A stretch of 64,000 nucleotides of DNA, taken from NCBI GenBank assembly GCA_016716505.1, contig JADJWF010000002.1, forward strand, positions 744,001 to 808,000, in the 5' to 3' direction. Source of the DNA: Verrucomicrobiota bacterium. GTDB lineage: Bacteria > Verrucomicrobiota > Verrucomicrobiia > Limisphaerales > J093. This document shows positions 7,074-16,718 of the stretch, in pieces (the first letter of the stretch is position 1; each line of letters begins with the position of its first letter). The translations under genes and the position numbers were made by a program. Under the pieces are notes generated by a model. The model saw only the letters and a list, made by a program, of their open reading frames with translations, made no database searches and was not told where the DNA came from.

Positions 7074-8531
7074 ATGCACCAGTTCACCGAAACCTCGAAA
7101 CCGGACCGCCCATCGGGTGGGGCGAAGGTCCGGCCCTTGACGGGCCTCCGGGCCGCGCGGATGGCCGGTGGGCTGGCCTGCGCCATCGTGGCCGTGGTTC
7201 TCTGTCTGGCCCGGGACGGCCACGCTGCCGCGCAGGCGGCCGAGGCCGATCCCCGGCGCGACGCCACGGTGGAAGCCGTCATCCGCGTGATGCCGAGTGT
7301 GGTGAACATCGCCACCGAGACGCTGGTCGAGGTGCGCGATCCGTTCGAGGAGATGCTGCGCGATTTTTGGGGTCCCTACTACCGCCGGCGGCCGCCGATG
7401 GCGACTTACAGCCTCGGCTCCGGGGTGATTATTGACGAAGCCGGGTATGTGATCACCAACGACCACGTCGTCCGCCGCGCGAACCGGGTAACCGTCACCC
7501 TGGCGCAGGAAGGTGGCGGCAAGGAATACGAGGCCGAGGTGATCCGCGGCACCAGCCGCTCGGACGTGGCGCTGCTCAAGCTCAAGGCGGAACCAGGTGA
7601 GAAGTTCACCGCGGCAGTATTCGCCGCCGATGACGACCTGCTGCTCGGAGAAACCGTGCTCGCGTTGGGCAACCCGTTTGGCCTGGGCGGCTCGGTCAGC
7701 CGCGGGATTCTCAGTTCGAAGAGCCGTCGGCCGCCGGTCGAGGGAACGGAACTCGACATCGAGGACTGGCTGCAGACCGACGCCGCGATCAACCCCGGCA
7801 ACAGCGGCGGGCCACTCATCAACCTGCGCGGCGAAGTGGTGGGGCTGAATGTCGCGGTCTTCCGCGAGGGACAGGGCATCGGTTTCGCCATTCCGATCAA
7901 GCGGGTGACAGCGGCCCTTGCGGAGATCTTCTCCCCCGACTTGAATCAGCTCTGGTTCGGCGCGCGGCTGCGGCCGGGGGCGGCGTTGACGGTCTCCGCG
8001 GTCGAAGCCGACAGCCCGGCGGCAAAGGCGGGACTCCAGCCGGGCGACGTCGTGGAGAGCATCAACGACAAAACGCCGCGCGGCTACGTGGACTTCATCG
8101 AGGAACTCGCTGGCAGCGGTGACCGGCGGGCGGTGCGCCTCGGGGTGCGCCGGGCCGGTCAGCGACAGGAGTTGACGGTGCGCCTGGTCAAGGAGACCAC
8201 CGTCTTCAATGCGGCGCTGATCAAACAGCGCACCGGTTTGAGCGTGCAGGAGATCACCCGCGACCTGGCGGAGAACCTTGGCCTCATCACCCGCTCGGGC
8301 CTGTTGGTGGCGGCCGTCGAATCCGACAGCCCGGCGGCCCGGGCGGGCATCCAGCGCGGACACATCCTTCTTGGCCTTGCCGGAACCGTGCCCGAAAGCG
8401 TGGTTCACGCGGCGAAGATGTTGTACGCTCGCGCAAAGGGCGAGACCGTGCGGGTGCAAGTACTGGTGACGACGCGGCGCGGGCCTTTGATTGTGCCACG
8501 CCGCGCGGAAGTCGAACTGACCTTGCGCTGA
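7074..8531 (+). CDS. HtrA/DegP-type serine protease with two PDZ domains
   Basis: From ATG 7074 the product is 485 aa, an exported S1C-family protease that would degrade or refold damaged envelope proteins. An N-terminal hydrophobic segment (about residues 31-50, ending GHAAAQ) acts as signal peptide or anchor. The trypsin-like domain shows the full catalytic triad: His131 in ITNDHVV, Asp164 in SDVALLKL and Ser244 in NPGNSGGPL. Two PDZ domains follow (about 275-360 and 385-480), with ligand loops PGAAL and RSGLL. An upstream in-frame start (6936) exists, but its extra residues are not protein-like; ATG 7161 would give a shorter signal peptide. It heads a plus-strand run whose next gene starts 15 bases downstream. 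Confidence 0.9.
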   Translation: MHQFTETSKPDRPSGGAKVRPLTGLRAARMAGGLACAIVAVVLCLARDGHAAAQAAEADPRRDATVEAVIRVMPSVVNIATETLVEVRDPFEEMLRDFWGPYYRRRPPMATYSLGSGVIIDEAGYVITNDHVVRRANRVTVTLAQEGGGKEYEAEVIRGTSRSDVALLKLKAEPGEKFTAAVFAADDDLLLGETVLALGNPFGLGGSVSRGILSSKSRRPPVEGTELDIEDWLQTDAAINPGNSGGPLINLRGEVVGLNVAVFREGQGIGFAIPIKRVTAALAEIFSPDLNQLWFGARLRPGAALTVSAVEADSPAAKAGLQPGDVVESINDKTPRGYVDFIEELAGSGDRRAVRLGVRRAGQRQELTVRLVKETTVFNAALIKQRTGLSVQEITRDLAENLGLITRSGLLVAAVESDSPAARAGIQRGHILLGLAGTVPESVVHAAKMLYARAKGETVRVQVLVTTRRGPLIVPRRAEVELTLR

Positions 8532-8545
8532 GGAACGCGCGCGGC

Positions 8546-9511
8546 ATGAACTCGGGACCGATGATCGAAGTCGAGAATCTGACCAAGCGGTATGGCCGTC
8601 ACACCGCCGTCAACAACGTTTCGTTCACCGTCGCCCGCGGGGAGATCGTCGGTTTGCTCGGGCCAAACGGCGCGGGCAAGAGCACCATCATGCGCGTGCT
8701 GGCGTGTTTTCTGCCCGCCACCGAGGGCACCGCGCGGGTTGCCGGCTTGGATGTGTTTCACGCGGCCGATGCTGTGCGCCGGCGAATCGGTTACATGCCC
8801 GAGAACAACCCGCTGTATCCCGACATGCGCGTCCGTGAGTACCTGAAGTTTCGCGCCCGGCTCAAGGGCCTTGACGTGCCCCGCAGCCGGGAACGGGTGG
8901 ACGTCGTCACCGAACAGTGCGGGTTGGCAGACGTCGCGCAGCGGATCATCGGCACCCTGTCGAAGGGCTACCGCCAACGGGTCGGCCTGGCGGACGCACT
9001 TGTTCACGAGCCGGACCTGATCATCCTCGATGAACCGACCATCGGCCTGGACCCGCATCAGATCCGGGCCGTGAGGCAATTGATCAAGGACCTCGCGCGC
9101 AAACACACGGTGCTCATTTCGTCGCACATCCTGCCGGAGATCGAACTGACCTGCCAACGGGTCATCATCCTGTATCAGGGCCGGGTGCTCGCGGCTGACT
9201 CCACCGCTGATCTGCAGAGTCGGCTCGGCCGCAACGGCGAGGTTGTCGCCGAGGTCGCGGCCCCGGCGGACGAGTTGCGACGTTGTTGGGAGGCTATGGA
9301 TACGGTCGAGCACGCGGAGGTCATTCCCGTCAAAGACGGGTACTGCCGGTGCACCTTGGTGCCGCGGGCCGGCGTGGACTTGCGGCCGGTGGTGTTTCAG
9401 ACCGTTGTGGACCGGGGCTGGTCTTTGCGGGAACTGTCCCATTCGCCGGCCACGCTCGAGGACATCTTCGTGCGTGTCACGCGGCCGGACCGCGAGGAGG
9501 ATCTGTTCTGA
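8546..9511 (+). CDS. ABC transporter ATPase, GldA-like
   Basis: A 321-aa ATP-binding subunit. Walker A is GPNGAGKST (residues 39-47), the signature LSKGYRQRV (138-146) and Walker B LIILDEP (158-164); the switch His lies in SSHIL. The closest family is the GldA/CcmA type that pairs with the membrane protein encoded next door. The stop overlaps the start of the next gene (TGATG at 9509-9513), indicating translational coupling. Homologous ABC genes are needed for gliding in Bacteroidota, but similar operons occur in non-gliding bacteria, so the substrate is unknown. Confidence 0.9.
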   Translation: MNSGPMIEVENLTKRYGRHTAVNNVSFTVARGEIVGLLGPNGAGKSTIMRVLACFLPATEGTARVAGLDVFHAADAVRRRIGYMPENNPLYPDMRVREYLKFRARLKGLDVPRSRERVDVVTEQCGLADVAQRIIGTLSKGYRQRVGLADALVHEPDLIILDEPTIGLDPHQIRAVRQLIKDLARKHTVLISSHILPEIELTCQRVIILYQGRVLAADSTADLQSRLGRNGEVVAEVAAPADELRRCWEAMDTVEHAEVIPVKDGYCRCTLVPRAGVDLRPVVFQTVVDRGWSLRELSHSPATLEDIFVRVTRPDREEDLF

Positions 9512-10263
9512 TGCGCGCCTTTGCCACGTTGTTGCGGCGCGAGTTCAGCGCCTATTTCCTGTCGCTGACGGGGTACGTCATCATCAGCGCGGTGCTGTTG
9601 CTGATCGGGCTGAGTTTTTTGTTGATGCTGCGGGCGTTCAACAACGACACGTTGAACGCCCCGCTGACCGAGGGGTTCTACAGCGTGATGTTCTTCTGGC
9701 TGATCCTGTTGCTCGCCGGGCCGCTGATCACCATGCGCCTGTTTGCGCAGGAGAAGGCCACCGGAACGTTTGAAACGCTGATGACCGCACCGGTCAGCGA
9801 CCGGCAGGTGGTGCTGGCCAAGTACACGGCCGCGCTCGGGTTCTACGTGGTGACCTGGCTGCCGCTGCTGCCGTGCCTGTTGGTGGTCCATCGGTACACC
9901 TCGTCCGGCGCGCCCTTTGAATGGGGTCCCACGGCGAGCACCGGGCTGGGCATCCTCCTGATCGGATCCGTGTTCGTTTCCCTGGGTTGTCTGGCGTCGG
10001 CGCTGACCCGCAGTCAAATGATAGCGGCCACCGTCAGTCTGGCGTTCGGGGTGGGTTTCTTCCTGCTGAGCTTTCTCAAATACACCGTCACCTCGCACAG
10101 CGGCTGGTTCGCCCGGGCGGCGGCACGGCTGTCGCTGATCGAGCACATGGAGGATTTTGCCCGGGGCGTGGTGGACACGCGGCCGGTGGTGCTGTACCTG
10201 ACGCTGACCGCGTTTTTCCTGTTCCTGACTCTCAAAGCGGTGGAAGGCCGCCGCTGGCGCTGA
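9511..10263 (+). CDS. ABC transporter permease, GldF-like (ABC-2 type)
   Basis: A 250-aa integral membrane protein with about six hydrophobic segments. It begins RAFATLLRREFSAYFLS, the typical cytoplasmic lead-in of ABC-2 permeases, and contains the conserved coupling stretch MRLFAQEKATGTFETLMTAP followed by LAKY, which is characteristic of GldF. A longer upstream frame (from 9283) is antisense-like overlap with the ATPase, so ATG 9511, overlapping its stop, is chosen. It would form the channel half of the exporter with the ATPase encoded upstream. Confidence 0.88.
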   Translation: MRAFATLLRREFSAYFLSLTGYVIISAVLLLIGLSFLLMLRAFNNDTLNAPLTEGFYSVMFFWLILLLAGPLITMRLFAQEKATGTFETLMTAPVSDRQVVLAKYTAALGFYVVTWLPLLPCLLVVHRYTSSGAPFEWGPTASTGLGILLIGSVFVSLGCLASALTRSQMIAATVSLAFGVGFFLLSFLKYTVTSHSGWFARAAARLSLIEHMEDFARGVVDTRPVVLYLTLTAFFLFLTLKAVEGRRWR

Positions 10264-10264
10264 C

Positions 10265-11755
10265 ATGGCACCCGACGCTCCTCAGCCCAGTTTCTCCCCC
10301 GTCCACCGCCGGAGCCTCTGGTTGAACCTTGCCCTTTCGGTGATCGGCCTGCTGGCGATCGCGGTGATGGTCAACTACCTGGCCCAGCGCCATTACACGC
10401 GGCTGCATTGGACCGGCGACGCGCGTTTCAACCTGTCCCCGCCCACCCTGCGCCTGCTCGAATCCCTGACCAACGACGTTCAAGTCACCATGCTTTTCGA
10501 TCGGGGTGAACCGGTGTTCGGCGCGGTGGCCGGTCTGCTCAAGGAATACGAGCACCAGAGCCCGCGGATCCGGGTGCGGCACGTGGACTACCACCGCGAC
10601 CTTGCCGGGGCGGAATTGCTGGCCAACCGCTTCAATCTGACCTCCGCGGACAGCGACCTGGTGATTTTCGAAGCCGGCGGCCGTCACAAGATTGTCCGGG
10701 CGTCCGAGCTGTCAGACTACAACCTTTCTGAACTGGTGGCCGGCAGCCGGCAGGCCCGGCGCACGGCGTTCAAGGGGGAAGCGCTTTTCAGTTCTGCCAT
10801 CGCCGGTCTCGCCGAGGCGCGAACGCCGAAGGCGTGTTTCCTGATCGGCCACGGGGAACACGACCCGGCCAGCGATCGCGCTCTCGAGGGTTACCGCAGT
10901 TTCGCGTCGCTGCTGGCGCAGAAAAACATTGTGCTGGAGCCGCTGCGGCTGGTGGGCGGCGCCGGCGTGCCGGAGGATTGCCAATTGTTGATCCTGGCTG
11001 GGCCGCAAAACCGGATTGACGCCAGCGAGGTGGAGGCGATCGGCCGTTACCTGCAGCAAGGGGGGCGAATGCTCGCGCTGCTGAGCTGGCTGCGGCTCCG
11101 CAACGGCCCGTCCGGCCTCGAGCGTCTGCTCGCCGAGTGGGGGGTGGCCTTGGGCGAAGGCTACGCCTTCGACCCGCCCAACGCCCGCGCGGGCAACGAT
11201 CTGGTCACTACCAACCTCACTTCGCACGCCAGTGTGAAGTCGCTTCAAGGCCAGTCCCTTTACCTGTTCTTTCCGCGGCCGGTTGAGCCGGGACCCGCCG
11301 CCAATCGCGGCGGCGACGCGCCAAAAGTCACGCCCCTGTTTGGCACGGCAGAGACGGGAGTCGTCACGGGCGTGGATGCCGACGGCACGCCGCGGCCCAA
11401 TCCCCTCCGCGACCGGCGGGGGGTCATTCCCCTCGCGGTCGCGGCCGAGAAGGGCAGCATTTCCGGTGTGATCGCGGACCGCGGATCCGCTCGCCTGGTC
11501 GTCGTGGGGGAGTCTTTGTTCCTCGCGGAGCCGGCGATCCGGAGCGATGCGAACCTCGACTTCGCCAATCTCATCGTGAACTGGTTGCTGGACCGGCCCG
11601 ACCACCTGGTGGGCATCGCCCCGCGACCGATCAACGAGTACCGCTTCAGCCTCACCGTCGCGCAGTTGAACCAACTCCGCTGGCTCTTGCTGGCGCTTTT
11701 CCCGGGATCCGTCCTGGGAATCGGCCTGGTGGTCTGGTGGCGACGACGACAGTGA
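10265..11755 (+). CDS. GldG-like ABC-auxiliary protein
   Basis: A 496-aa protein with one N-terminal membrane helix (about residues 18-42), a large extracytoplasmic region and a C-terminal helix (about 470-490) followed by RRR. The middle has the GldG/ABC_transp_aux pattern: FNLSPPTLRLLESL, then the KACFLIGHGEHDP motif and LLILAGPQNRIDASEVEAIG. It starts one base after the permease stop. In this operon type the auxiliary protein is thought to sit with the permease in the inner membrane; biochemical function is not established. Confidence 0.85.
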   Translation: MAPDAPQPSFSPVHRRSLWLNLALSVIGLLAIAVMVNYLAQRHYTRLHWTGDARFNLSPPTLRLLESLTNDVQVTMLFDRGEPVFGAVAGLLKEYEHQSPRIRVRHVDYHRDLAGAELLANRFNLTSADSDLVIFEAGGRHKIVRASELSDYNLSELVAGSRQARRTAFKGEALFSSAIAGLAEARTPKACFLIGHGEHDPASDRALEGYRSFASLLAQKNIVLEPLRLVGGAGVPEDCQLLILAGPQNRIDASEVEAIGRYLQQGGRMLALLSWLRLRNGPSGLERLLAEWGVALGEGYAFDPPNARAGNDLVTTNLTSHASVKSLQGQSLYLFFPRPVEPGPAANRGGDAPKVTPLFGTAETGVVTGVDADGTPRPNPLRDRRGVIPLAVAAEKGSISGVIADRGSARLVVVGESLFLAEPAIRSDANLDFANLIVNWLLDRPDHLVGIAPRPINEYRFSLTVAQLNQLRWLLLALFPGSVLGIGLVVWWRRRQ

Positions 11756-11782
11756 ATTGGGGAAGACGGAGGGCGCCCCGCG

Positions 11783-13600
11783 ATGAACTCAACCTCGACG
11801 CGCTGGATTCTGGGCCTCGCCGCACTCCTGCTGGCGTTCATCCTCCTGTGGGAACGCCGTCAGCCCGGCTCGGACGCGGTTCAGCGACAAGCGCAACGGG
11901 TTTTGCCCGACTTCCGACCGGCGAGCATCACCCACCTGGAAATCCAGGTCGGCACCAACTGGACGCTCCGACTGGCCCGGACGGACGAGGACTGGCGTTT
12001 TGAAGCGCCGTTCCGGGATCACGCCCTTCCGGCCGCCGTGGAGCGGTTGCTGACGCGGTTGGCGGAATTGGCGCCGCGATCCAGCATCAGCGCCGCCGAA
12101 GTCCGCGCGGCGACCAATGGTCTGGCGGCCTTTGGACTCGATCCGCCCACGGCGGCGATTGTGCTCCGGCAGGCCGACCAGGCTGCGGAACTGCGAATCG
12201 GCCGACCGACCCTGATCGGCAGCCAAGTGTTTTTGCAGGTCGTCGGTCGCGAGGGACTGCTCGCCGTGGATGCCGATGTGGTCCGCGCCCTGCCCAGCAC
12301 CCCCCTTGAATGGCGGGACACCTCCCTGTTGCGGCTGGCGGGCCAAATTTTCGATCGCATCGAGGTTCGCCCGGCCACCAACGGCTTCGAGTTGCTGCTC
12401 GACCCCACGAATCGGGCCTGGCGCCTGACCCGCCCGCTGGCGACGCCGGCCAACAACGGGCGAATCCGGTTTCTCCTCCAACAACTCGACCTTGCCCGCG
12501 TACACCAGTTTGTCACCGATGACCCGGCGGCAGACCTGGAATCGCTCGGCCTGCAACCTCCCGAGCGTGAGGTCGTCTTCGCCCGCGGGACCAACCCGGT
12601 GGCGGCGCTCGAGATCGGGCGCAGTCCGACCAACAATCCCAACCTCCTGTTTGTCCGTCGGGCCCACACCGGCAGCGTGGTGACCGCCCCCCGCCAGGCG
12701 CTCGATCCGTGGCTGGCCGGCGACCGCGACTTCTGCGACCGGCGCCTGGTGGTCTTTCAGCCCGACGCCGTGACGCGGCTCGAGGTGGTGGCGGACGAAA
12801 CCTTCGCCGTGGAGCGGCGCGGCACCAACGACTGGTGGATCCTCGGCCCGTACGAGGCCCCGGCCGACCCGCTGCTGGTGCTCGAATTCATGGCCAACCT
12901 TGCCGAGCAGGAATTCTCCGATTTCGAACGCAAAGTCGTGGCCGATTTCGCGCCCTACGGCCTCGCGCCGCCGCGCCGGCAGTACACGGTGTTGGGGGGC
13001 GGACCGGGCGCGGGGTCGGGAGTCACCAATGTTCCGCTGGCCCGGATGGCGATCGGCATCGCCCGGGACACGCACTACTTTGCCCGGCGCAACGACGAGT
13101 CCTCAGTGGTGACGTGGCTCGACAACGGCCGTCTGCCCCGCGCGGCCTTCGAACTTCGGCTGCAACAGATTTGGAACATCCAGACAAACCAGATTCTCAG
13201 CATCACCATTGAGCAGGGCGGCGAAACCGAGAAACTGGTTCGCCGCGGGCCGGCTCAATGGGTTCGCACGGGTGCGGGCGCGGGTGAGGTGAACGGGTTT
13301 CTCGTCGAGGAGGCGGCCTATCGCGTCGGCCGGCTGCGGGCCGAGCGTTGGGTGGCGCGCGGTGAAGACGCGCTGGCGCGCTACGGCTTCGGCACGGTCA
13401 GTCATGCCGTGACCCTCGAGGTTCAAACCGCCACCGGCCCGGCCCTTTACACGGTTCGCTTTGGTCGTCGCGGCGCCTCGGGTCGGACGTATGCGGCGGT
13501 GCCGCTCGATGGGCAGCCCGCCCCCGTGGTGTTCGAGTGTCCGCGCGACATCATGGAGTGGGTGGCCAGCGAGCTGTCCATCCTGCCCACGGGACCGTGA
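11783..13600 (+). CDS. DUF4340 domain protein
   Basis: A 605-aa protein with an N-terminal membrane anchor (about residues 7-24) and a long extracytoplasmic part. The DUF4340 pattern recurs as domain units with WRFEAPF / WWILGPYEAPADPL lead-ins and short helices: LAAFGLDPPTAAIVLRQ, LESLGLQPPEREVVFARG and FAPYGLAPPRRQYTV. Each is followed by an IGR or IG strand motif, so about three copies are visible. DUF4340 genes commonly follow GldG-like genes in Verrucomicrobia, Planctomycetes and Myxococcota, suggesting they act with the exporter. It is 27 bases after the GldG-like gene and one base before the AsmA-like gene. Confidence 0.85.
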   Translation: MNSTSTRWILGLAALLLAFILLWERRQPGSDAVQRQAQRVLPDFRPASITHLEIQVGTNWTLRLARTDEDWRFEAPFRDHALPAAVERLLTRLAELAPRSSISAAEVRAATNGLAAFGLDPPTAAIVLRQADQAAELRIGRPTLIGSQVFLQVVGREGLLAVDADVVRALPSTPLEWRDTSLLRLAGQIFDRIEVRPATNGFELLLDPTNRAWRLTRPLATPANNGRIRFLLQQLDLARVHQFVTDDPAADLESLGLQPPEREVVFARGTNPVAALEIGRSPTNNPNLLFVRRAHTGSVVTAPRQALDPWLAGDRDFCDRRLVVFQPDAVTRLEVVADETFAVERRGTNDWWILGPYEAPADPLLVLEFMANLAEQEFSDFERKVVADFAPYGLAPPRRQYTVLGGGPGAGSGVTNVPLARMAIGIARDTHYFARRNDESSVVTWLDNGRLPRAAFELRLQQIWNIQTNQILSITIEQGGETEKLVRRGPAQWVRTGAGAGEVNGFLVEEAAYRVGRLRAERWVARGEDALARYGFGTVSHAVTLEVQTATGPALYTVRFGRRGASGRTYAAVPLDGQPAPVVFECPRDIMEWVASELSILPTGP

Positions 13601-13601
13601 T

Positions 13602-16600
13602 ATGGCGGAGGTCTCCGCAGCGCGCTGGCCGCGCCTCCGTCAGGTGGTCCGCTGGACGCGGATTACCCTCTTGCTGCTGGCGCTGCTGCTGGTTTGCGGG
13701 TTCGTCTATCTCAATCTCGCCGGATTGCCCGAACCGTTCCAACGCGCGTTGCGAGCGGAACTCGCCGCCCGCGGGCTGGACTTCGAGTGCGAATCCCTCC
13801 GGCTCAACTGGAACTGGGCCATTCTGGCGGAAGGAGTGCGCGCCCGCGCCGCCGCCTCGGGACGAGTCCCCGAACTCACGCTGGAGGAACTGGAGGTCCG
13901 CATCAACTGGCGGCAGGCCCTGCGCGGGCGGATCGAGGTCGCCTCCGTGATTTTCCGCGAGGGCCGGGTCACGGCCAATCTCGCGCCGACCAACGAACCA
14001 CCCGACTTGGTCGCCGTCGAAAACCTGGGCGGCACCCTGCGCTTCCCGCCGGGCGATCAATGGGAGCTGGACTCTTTCCGCGGGCAGTTCCTCGGCGCCA
14101 CGCTGTCCGCCTTCGGCTCGATTACCAACGCCTCACAATTCCCGCGTCTTTTTACGGCGCGGGCCGGGACACCCCGCGATATCGCCGATTCGCCTCGCCC
14201 GGACGGGAGCGCCGCAGCGCGCGCCGTCGTCCGCGAGTGGCGACAGGTCAGATTTGTCGCGCCGCCAGAGGTTCGCGCCCGTTTCGGAGGCGACGCGGCA
14301 AATCCCGATTCGTTCACGGCGGAAGTCCGTGTGACCGCCCCCGGTGTGGTTTCCAAGAGGGGCAATTGCCGCAGCCTCGACCTGGCGCTGGTCTGGAACG
14401 AACCGCGAACGGATGGGAGCGGCGTCCTTCGCGCCACGTTGAAGGCGGAAGAACTCCAGACGCCCTGGGCCGATGCTGATGCCCCTGAGATCGAGGCCCG
14501 CCTGGCCCTGGCTGCGAGCGCCACCGCTCCGCGGTGGCTGGAACTGAAGGGGCGGACGCGCGCAGTGGCAGCGGGCGATTTTCGCCTCCAGCACGCGACT
14601 CTCTCCGTCCGGACGGAGCCATTGGCTGAAGTCCCGCCACAGGGGAAGACGCGCTTTGAAGTTCGCGGCGGGCAATCGGGCGGCCGGGGCTTCGCGATGG
14701 CCGAAGGCATCCTCAGCGGCGATTTCACACACGACTTTCCAAGCTGGCGTCCCGCGGCGGGAGGCGGCGAACTCATCCTCAAGCTCCCAGTGACACCTTA
14801 CGGCCAGGCGGAATCGGCTCGCGTTCTGGTGACATTCGAGCGCGACGCGACCGGCGCTTCGGCCACCATCGCCAGTCTTCCACCGTGGTTGCCGTCGTGG
14901 CGCGGCCGCGTAACCGCGGAAGCGGAGAACCTCGAAACGCGCGGCGGGCCAATCCGATCGTTCCAGACCGAAGCAGCCTGGATCACGCCACGTCTCACGA
15001 TGACGAACACCGTCGCAGAATTCGCGGATACCTCGCTCGCGGTGGAATCGCTCACCGCCGACGCGCAAACGCGCGACCTGGCCGTCCGGGCTTCCGCCCG
15101 TGGCCGCGTGCTCGCCACCCTGCAGCCGTGGTTGCCGGCATCCCTTCGCCGCCAACTGGCGGAGGTCACGATCGAGGACCCGGTCTCACTTCAAGCCGAC
15201 GCGCGCGCCCGCCTGCCGCAGACGGTGACGCCAGCGACACTGGGTTCAGCGGAATTCCGCCGCTCCCTTTCCGGCGCGCTGGAGCTGCGCTGCGGCCGTG
15301 TCGGCTGGCGCGGGATCGCCATTGATTCGGGCGAGTTGTCCGCCCGGTGCGGGGACGAGCAGGTGACGATCGAGTCCTTGGCGCTCCGTCGGCCGGAAGG
15401 CGCCCTGACCGCCACCGCGCGTCTGAATCTTAGCTCGCTGGATTTTGCCGGGCAGGTCGAGAGCCGTTTGTCGCCCCACGCCCTCGTCCCCGCCTCCGAC
15501 GCCAAGCGCCCGGAAATTCTCCATGTCTTCGATTTTCGCGAGTCGCCCGCGTTGAGTGCGCGTTTCGCTGGTCGGGGTCTGGACGCGGCACGCTTGGGTG
15601 CCTCCGGGACGCTTTCGTGTGCGAACTTGGCGGTGCGGGGCCAGGACTTGCAGCGCCTTTCGGCCCGATTTCTTTTCACCAATCTCTTTGTCGCGGCGAG
15701 CGAGATCGAGGTCTTCCACACGGACCAGCGCGCAGCGGCGGAGGGGCTCGGATTCGACGTGCGCACACACCGGCTCTGGCTCACGAACGCCACTTCCGAA
15801 ATGCCGCCCATGCTGGTGGCCACGGCGATCGGGACGAACGTCGTGAAAGCCATCAAGGAGTACCGCTTCCTCACCCCTCCGAAGGCGCTCGTCAATGGTT
15901 CCCTCATCACCAAGGGCCGGACCAATCATGCCGACCTGCGTTTCGATCTGAGCGGCGGACCGTTCGAGTACTGGCGCTTTCGCGTGCCGCAGTTGCGAGG
16001 CTCGGTCCTGTGGCAGGAGGAAACAGTCACCGTGACCAACCTGCTGGCCGACTTCTATGGCGGCCAACTGAATCTCAACTTGCGCGCCGACCTCCTCCCC
16101 GGCGGACGGGCGCGCCTTGGGTTTGACGCCCGATTCGCCGACGCCGACCTGCGCCGGGGTGTCGCTGATTTGGTGCCGGGGAACACCAACTTGGACGGCA
16201 CGGTGAGCGGACGGTTGACAGTGCGTGAGCTGTTCACGGATGACTGGAAAAGCTGGCAGGGCGATGGCGAGGTGAGCTTGCGGGATGGCTACCTCTGGGA
16301 TCTGCCCCTGATGGCCTTCCTATCCGGGGCGGTCAACTCCATCCTCCCGGGAGTGGGCAAGACCCGGGCATCCGCCGGTACTTGCTCCTTCACCATGACC
16401 AACAGCGTTTTGAGCACGAGGGACCTGAAGGTGGAGGCGCGCCCCTTGCGGCTCGCCGGCAAGGGCACGGTGGATTTCGACGCCAACGTGAACATGGACT
16501 TCGAGGCGGAAATCCTTCCGGGCATCCCGCTGGTCGGCCCCCTCTTCAATCTCGCCATTCTGCCGGTGTCGAAAGCTTTCACCTATCGCGTCACCGGGAC

Positions 16601-16718
16601 GCTCGGCAACCCGCGGGTGCAGCCCCTGTACGTGCCGAAATTCCTCAGCACCCTGTTGAACCTCGGCCGGCAGCCCACCTCACCGCCGCCCGCCCCGCCG
16701 GAGGGGCCGCCGCCATGA
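13602..16718 (+). CDS. AsmA-like giant protein (TamB/YhdP superfamily)
   Basis: ATG 13602 gives 1038 aa; longer in-frame extension upstream overlaps the DUF4340 gene and is rejected. An N-terminal membrane helix (about residues 24-44) is followed by ~980 residues of repeating beta-strands, with AsmA-type entry (FECESLRLNWNWAILAEGV) and the C-terminal section LLPGGRARLGFDARF...LTVRELFTDDWKSWQGDGEVSL...GTVDFDANVNMDFEAEIL typical of bridge-like AsmA proteins. Family members span the periplasm and move phospholipid or affect outer-membrane assembly. Its place in an ABC/HtrA operon supports an envelope role. The last codon overlaps the next start (ATGA). Confidence 0.82.
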   Translation: MAEVSAARWPRLRQVVRWTRITLLLLALLLVCGFVYLNLAGLPEPFQRALRAELAARGLDFECESLRLNWNWAILAEGVRARAAASGRVPELTLEELEVRINWRQALRGRIEVASVIFREGRVTANLAPTNEPPDLVAVENLGGTLRFPPGDQWELDSFRGQFLGATLSAFGSITNASQFPRLFTARAGTPRDIADSPRPDGSAAARAVVREWRQVRFVAPPEVRARFGGDAANPDSFTAEVRVTAPGVVSKRGNCRSLDLALVWNEPRTDGSGVLRATLKAEELQTPWADADAPEIEARLALAASATAPRWLELKGRTRAVAAGDFRLQHATLSVRTEPLAEVPPQGKTRFEVRGGQSGGRGFAMAEGILSGDFTHDFPSWRPAAGGGELILKLPVTPYGQAESARVLVTFERDATGASATIASLPPWLPSWRGRVTAEAENLETRGGPIRSFQTEAAWITPRLTMTNTVAEFADTSLAVESLTADAQTRDLAVRASARGRVLATLQPWLPASLRRQLAEVTIEDPVSLQADARARLPQTVTPATLGSAEFRRSLSGALELRCGRVGWRGIAIDSGELSARCGDEQVTIESLALRRPEGALTATARLNLSSLDFAGQVESRLSPHALVPASDAKRPEILHVFDFRESPALSARFAGRGLDAARLGASGTLSCANLAVRGQDLQRLSARFLFTNLFVAASEIEVFHTDQRAAAEGLGFDVRTHRLWLTNATSEMPPMLVATAIGTNVVKAIKEYRFLTPPKALVNGSLITKGRTNHADLRFDLSGGPFEYWRFRVPQLRGSVLWQEETVTVTNLLADFYGGQLNLNLRADLLPGGRARLGFDARFADADLRRGVADLVPGNTNLDGTVSGRLTVRELFTDDWKSWQGDGEVSLRDGYLWDLPLMAFLSGAVNSILPGVGKTRASAGTCSFTMTNSVLSTRDLKVEARPLRLAGKGTVDFDANVNMDFEAEILPGIPLVGPLFNLAILPVSKAFTYRVTGTLGNPRVQPLYVPKFLSTLLNLGRQPTSPPPAPPEGPPP

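Noticed and set aside
11789..13075. 428-aa minus-strand frame across the DUF4340 gene
   Set aside because: Antisense shadow typical of GC-rich coding DNA; no motif and no ribosome binding site.
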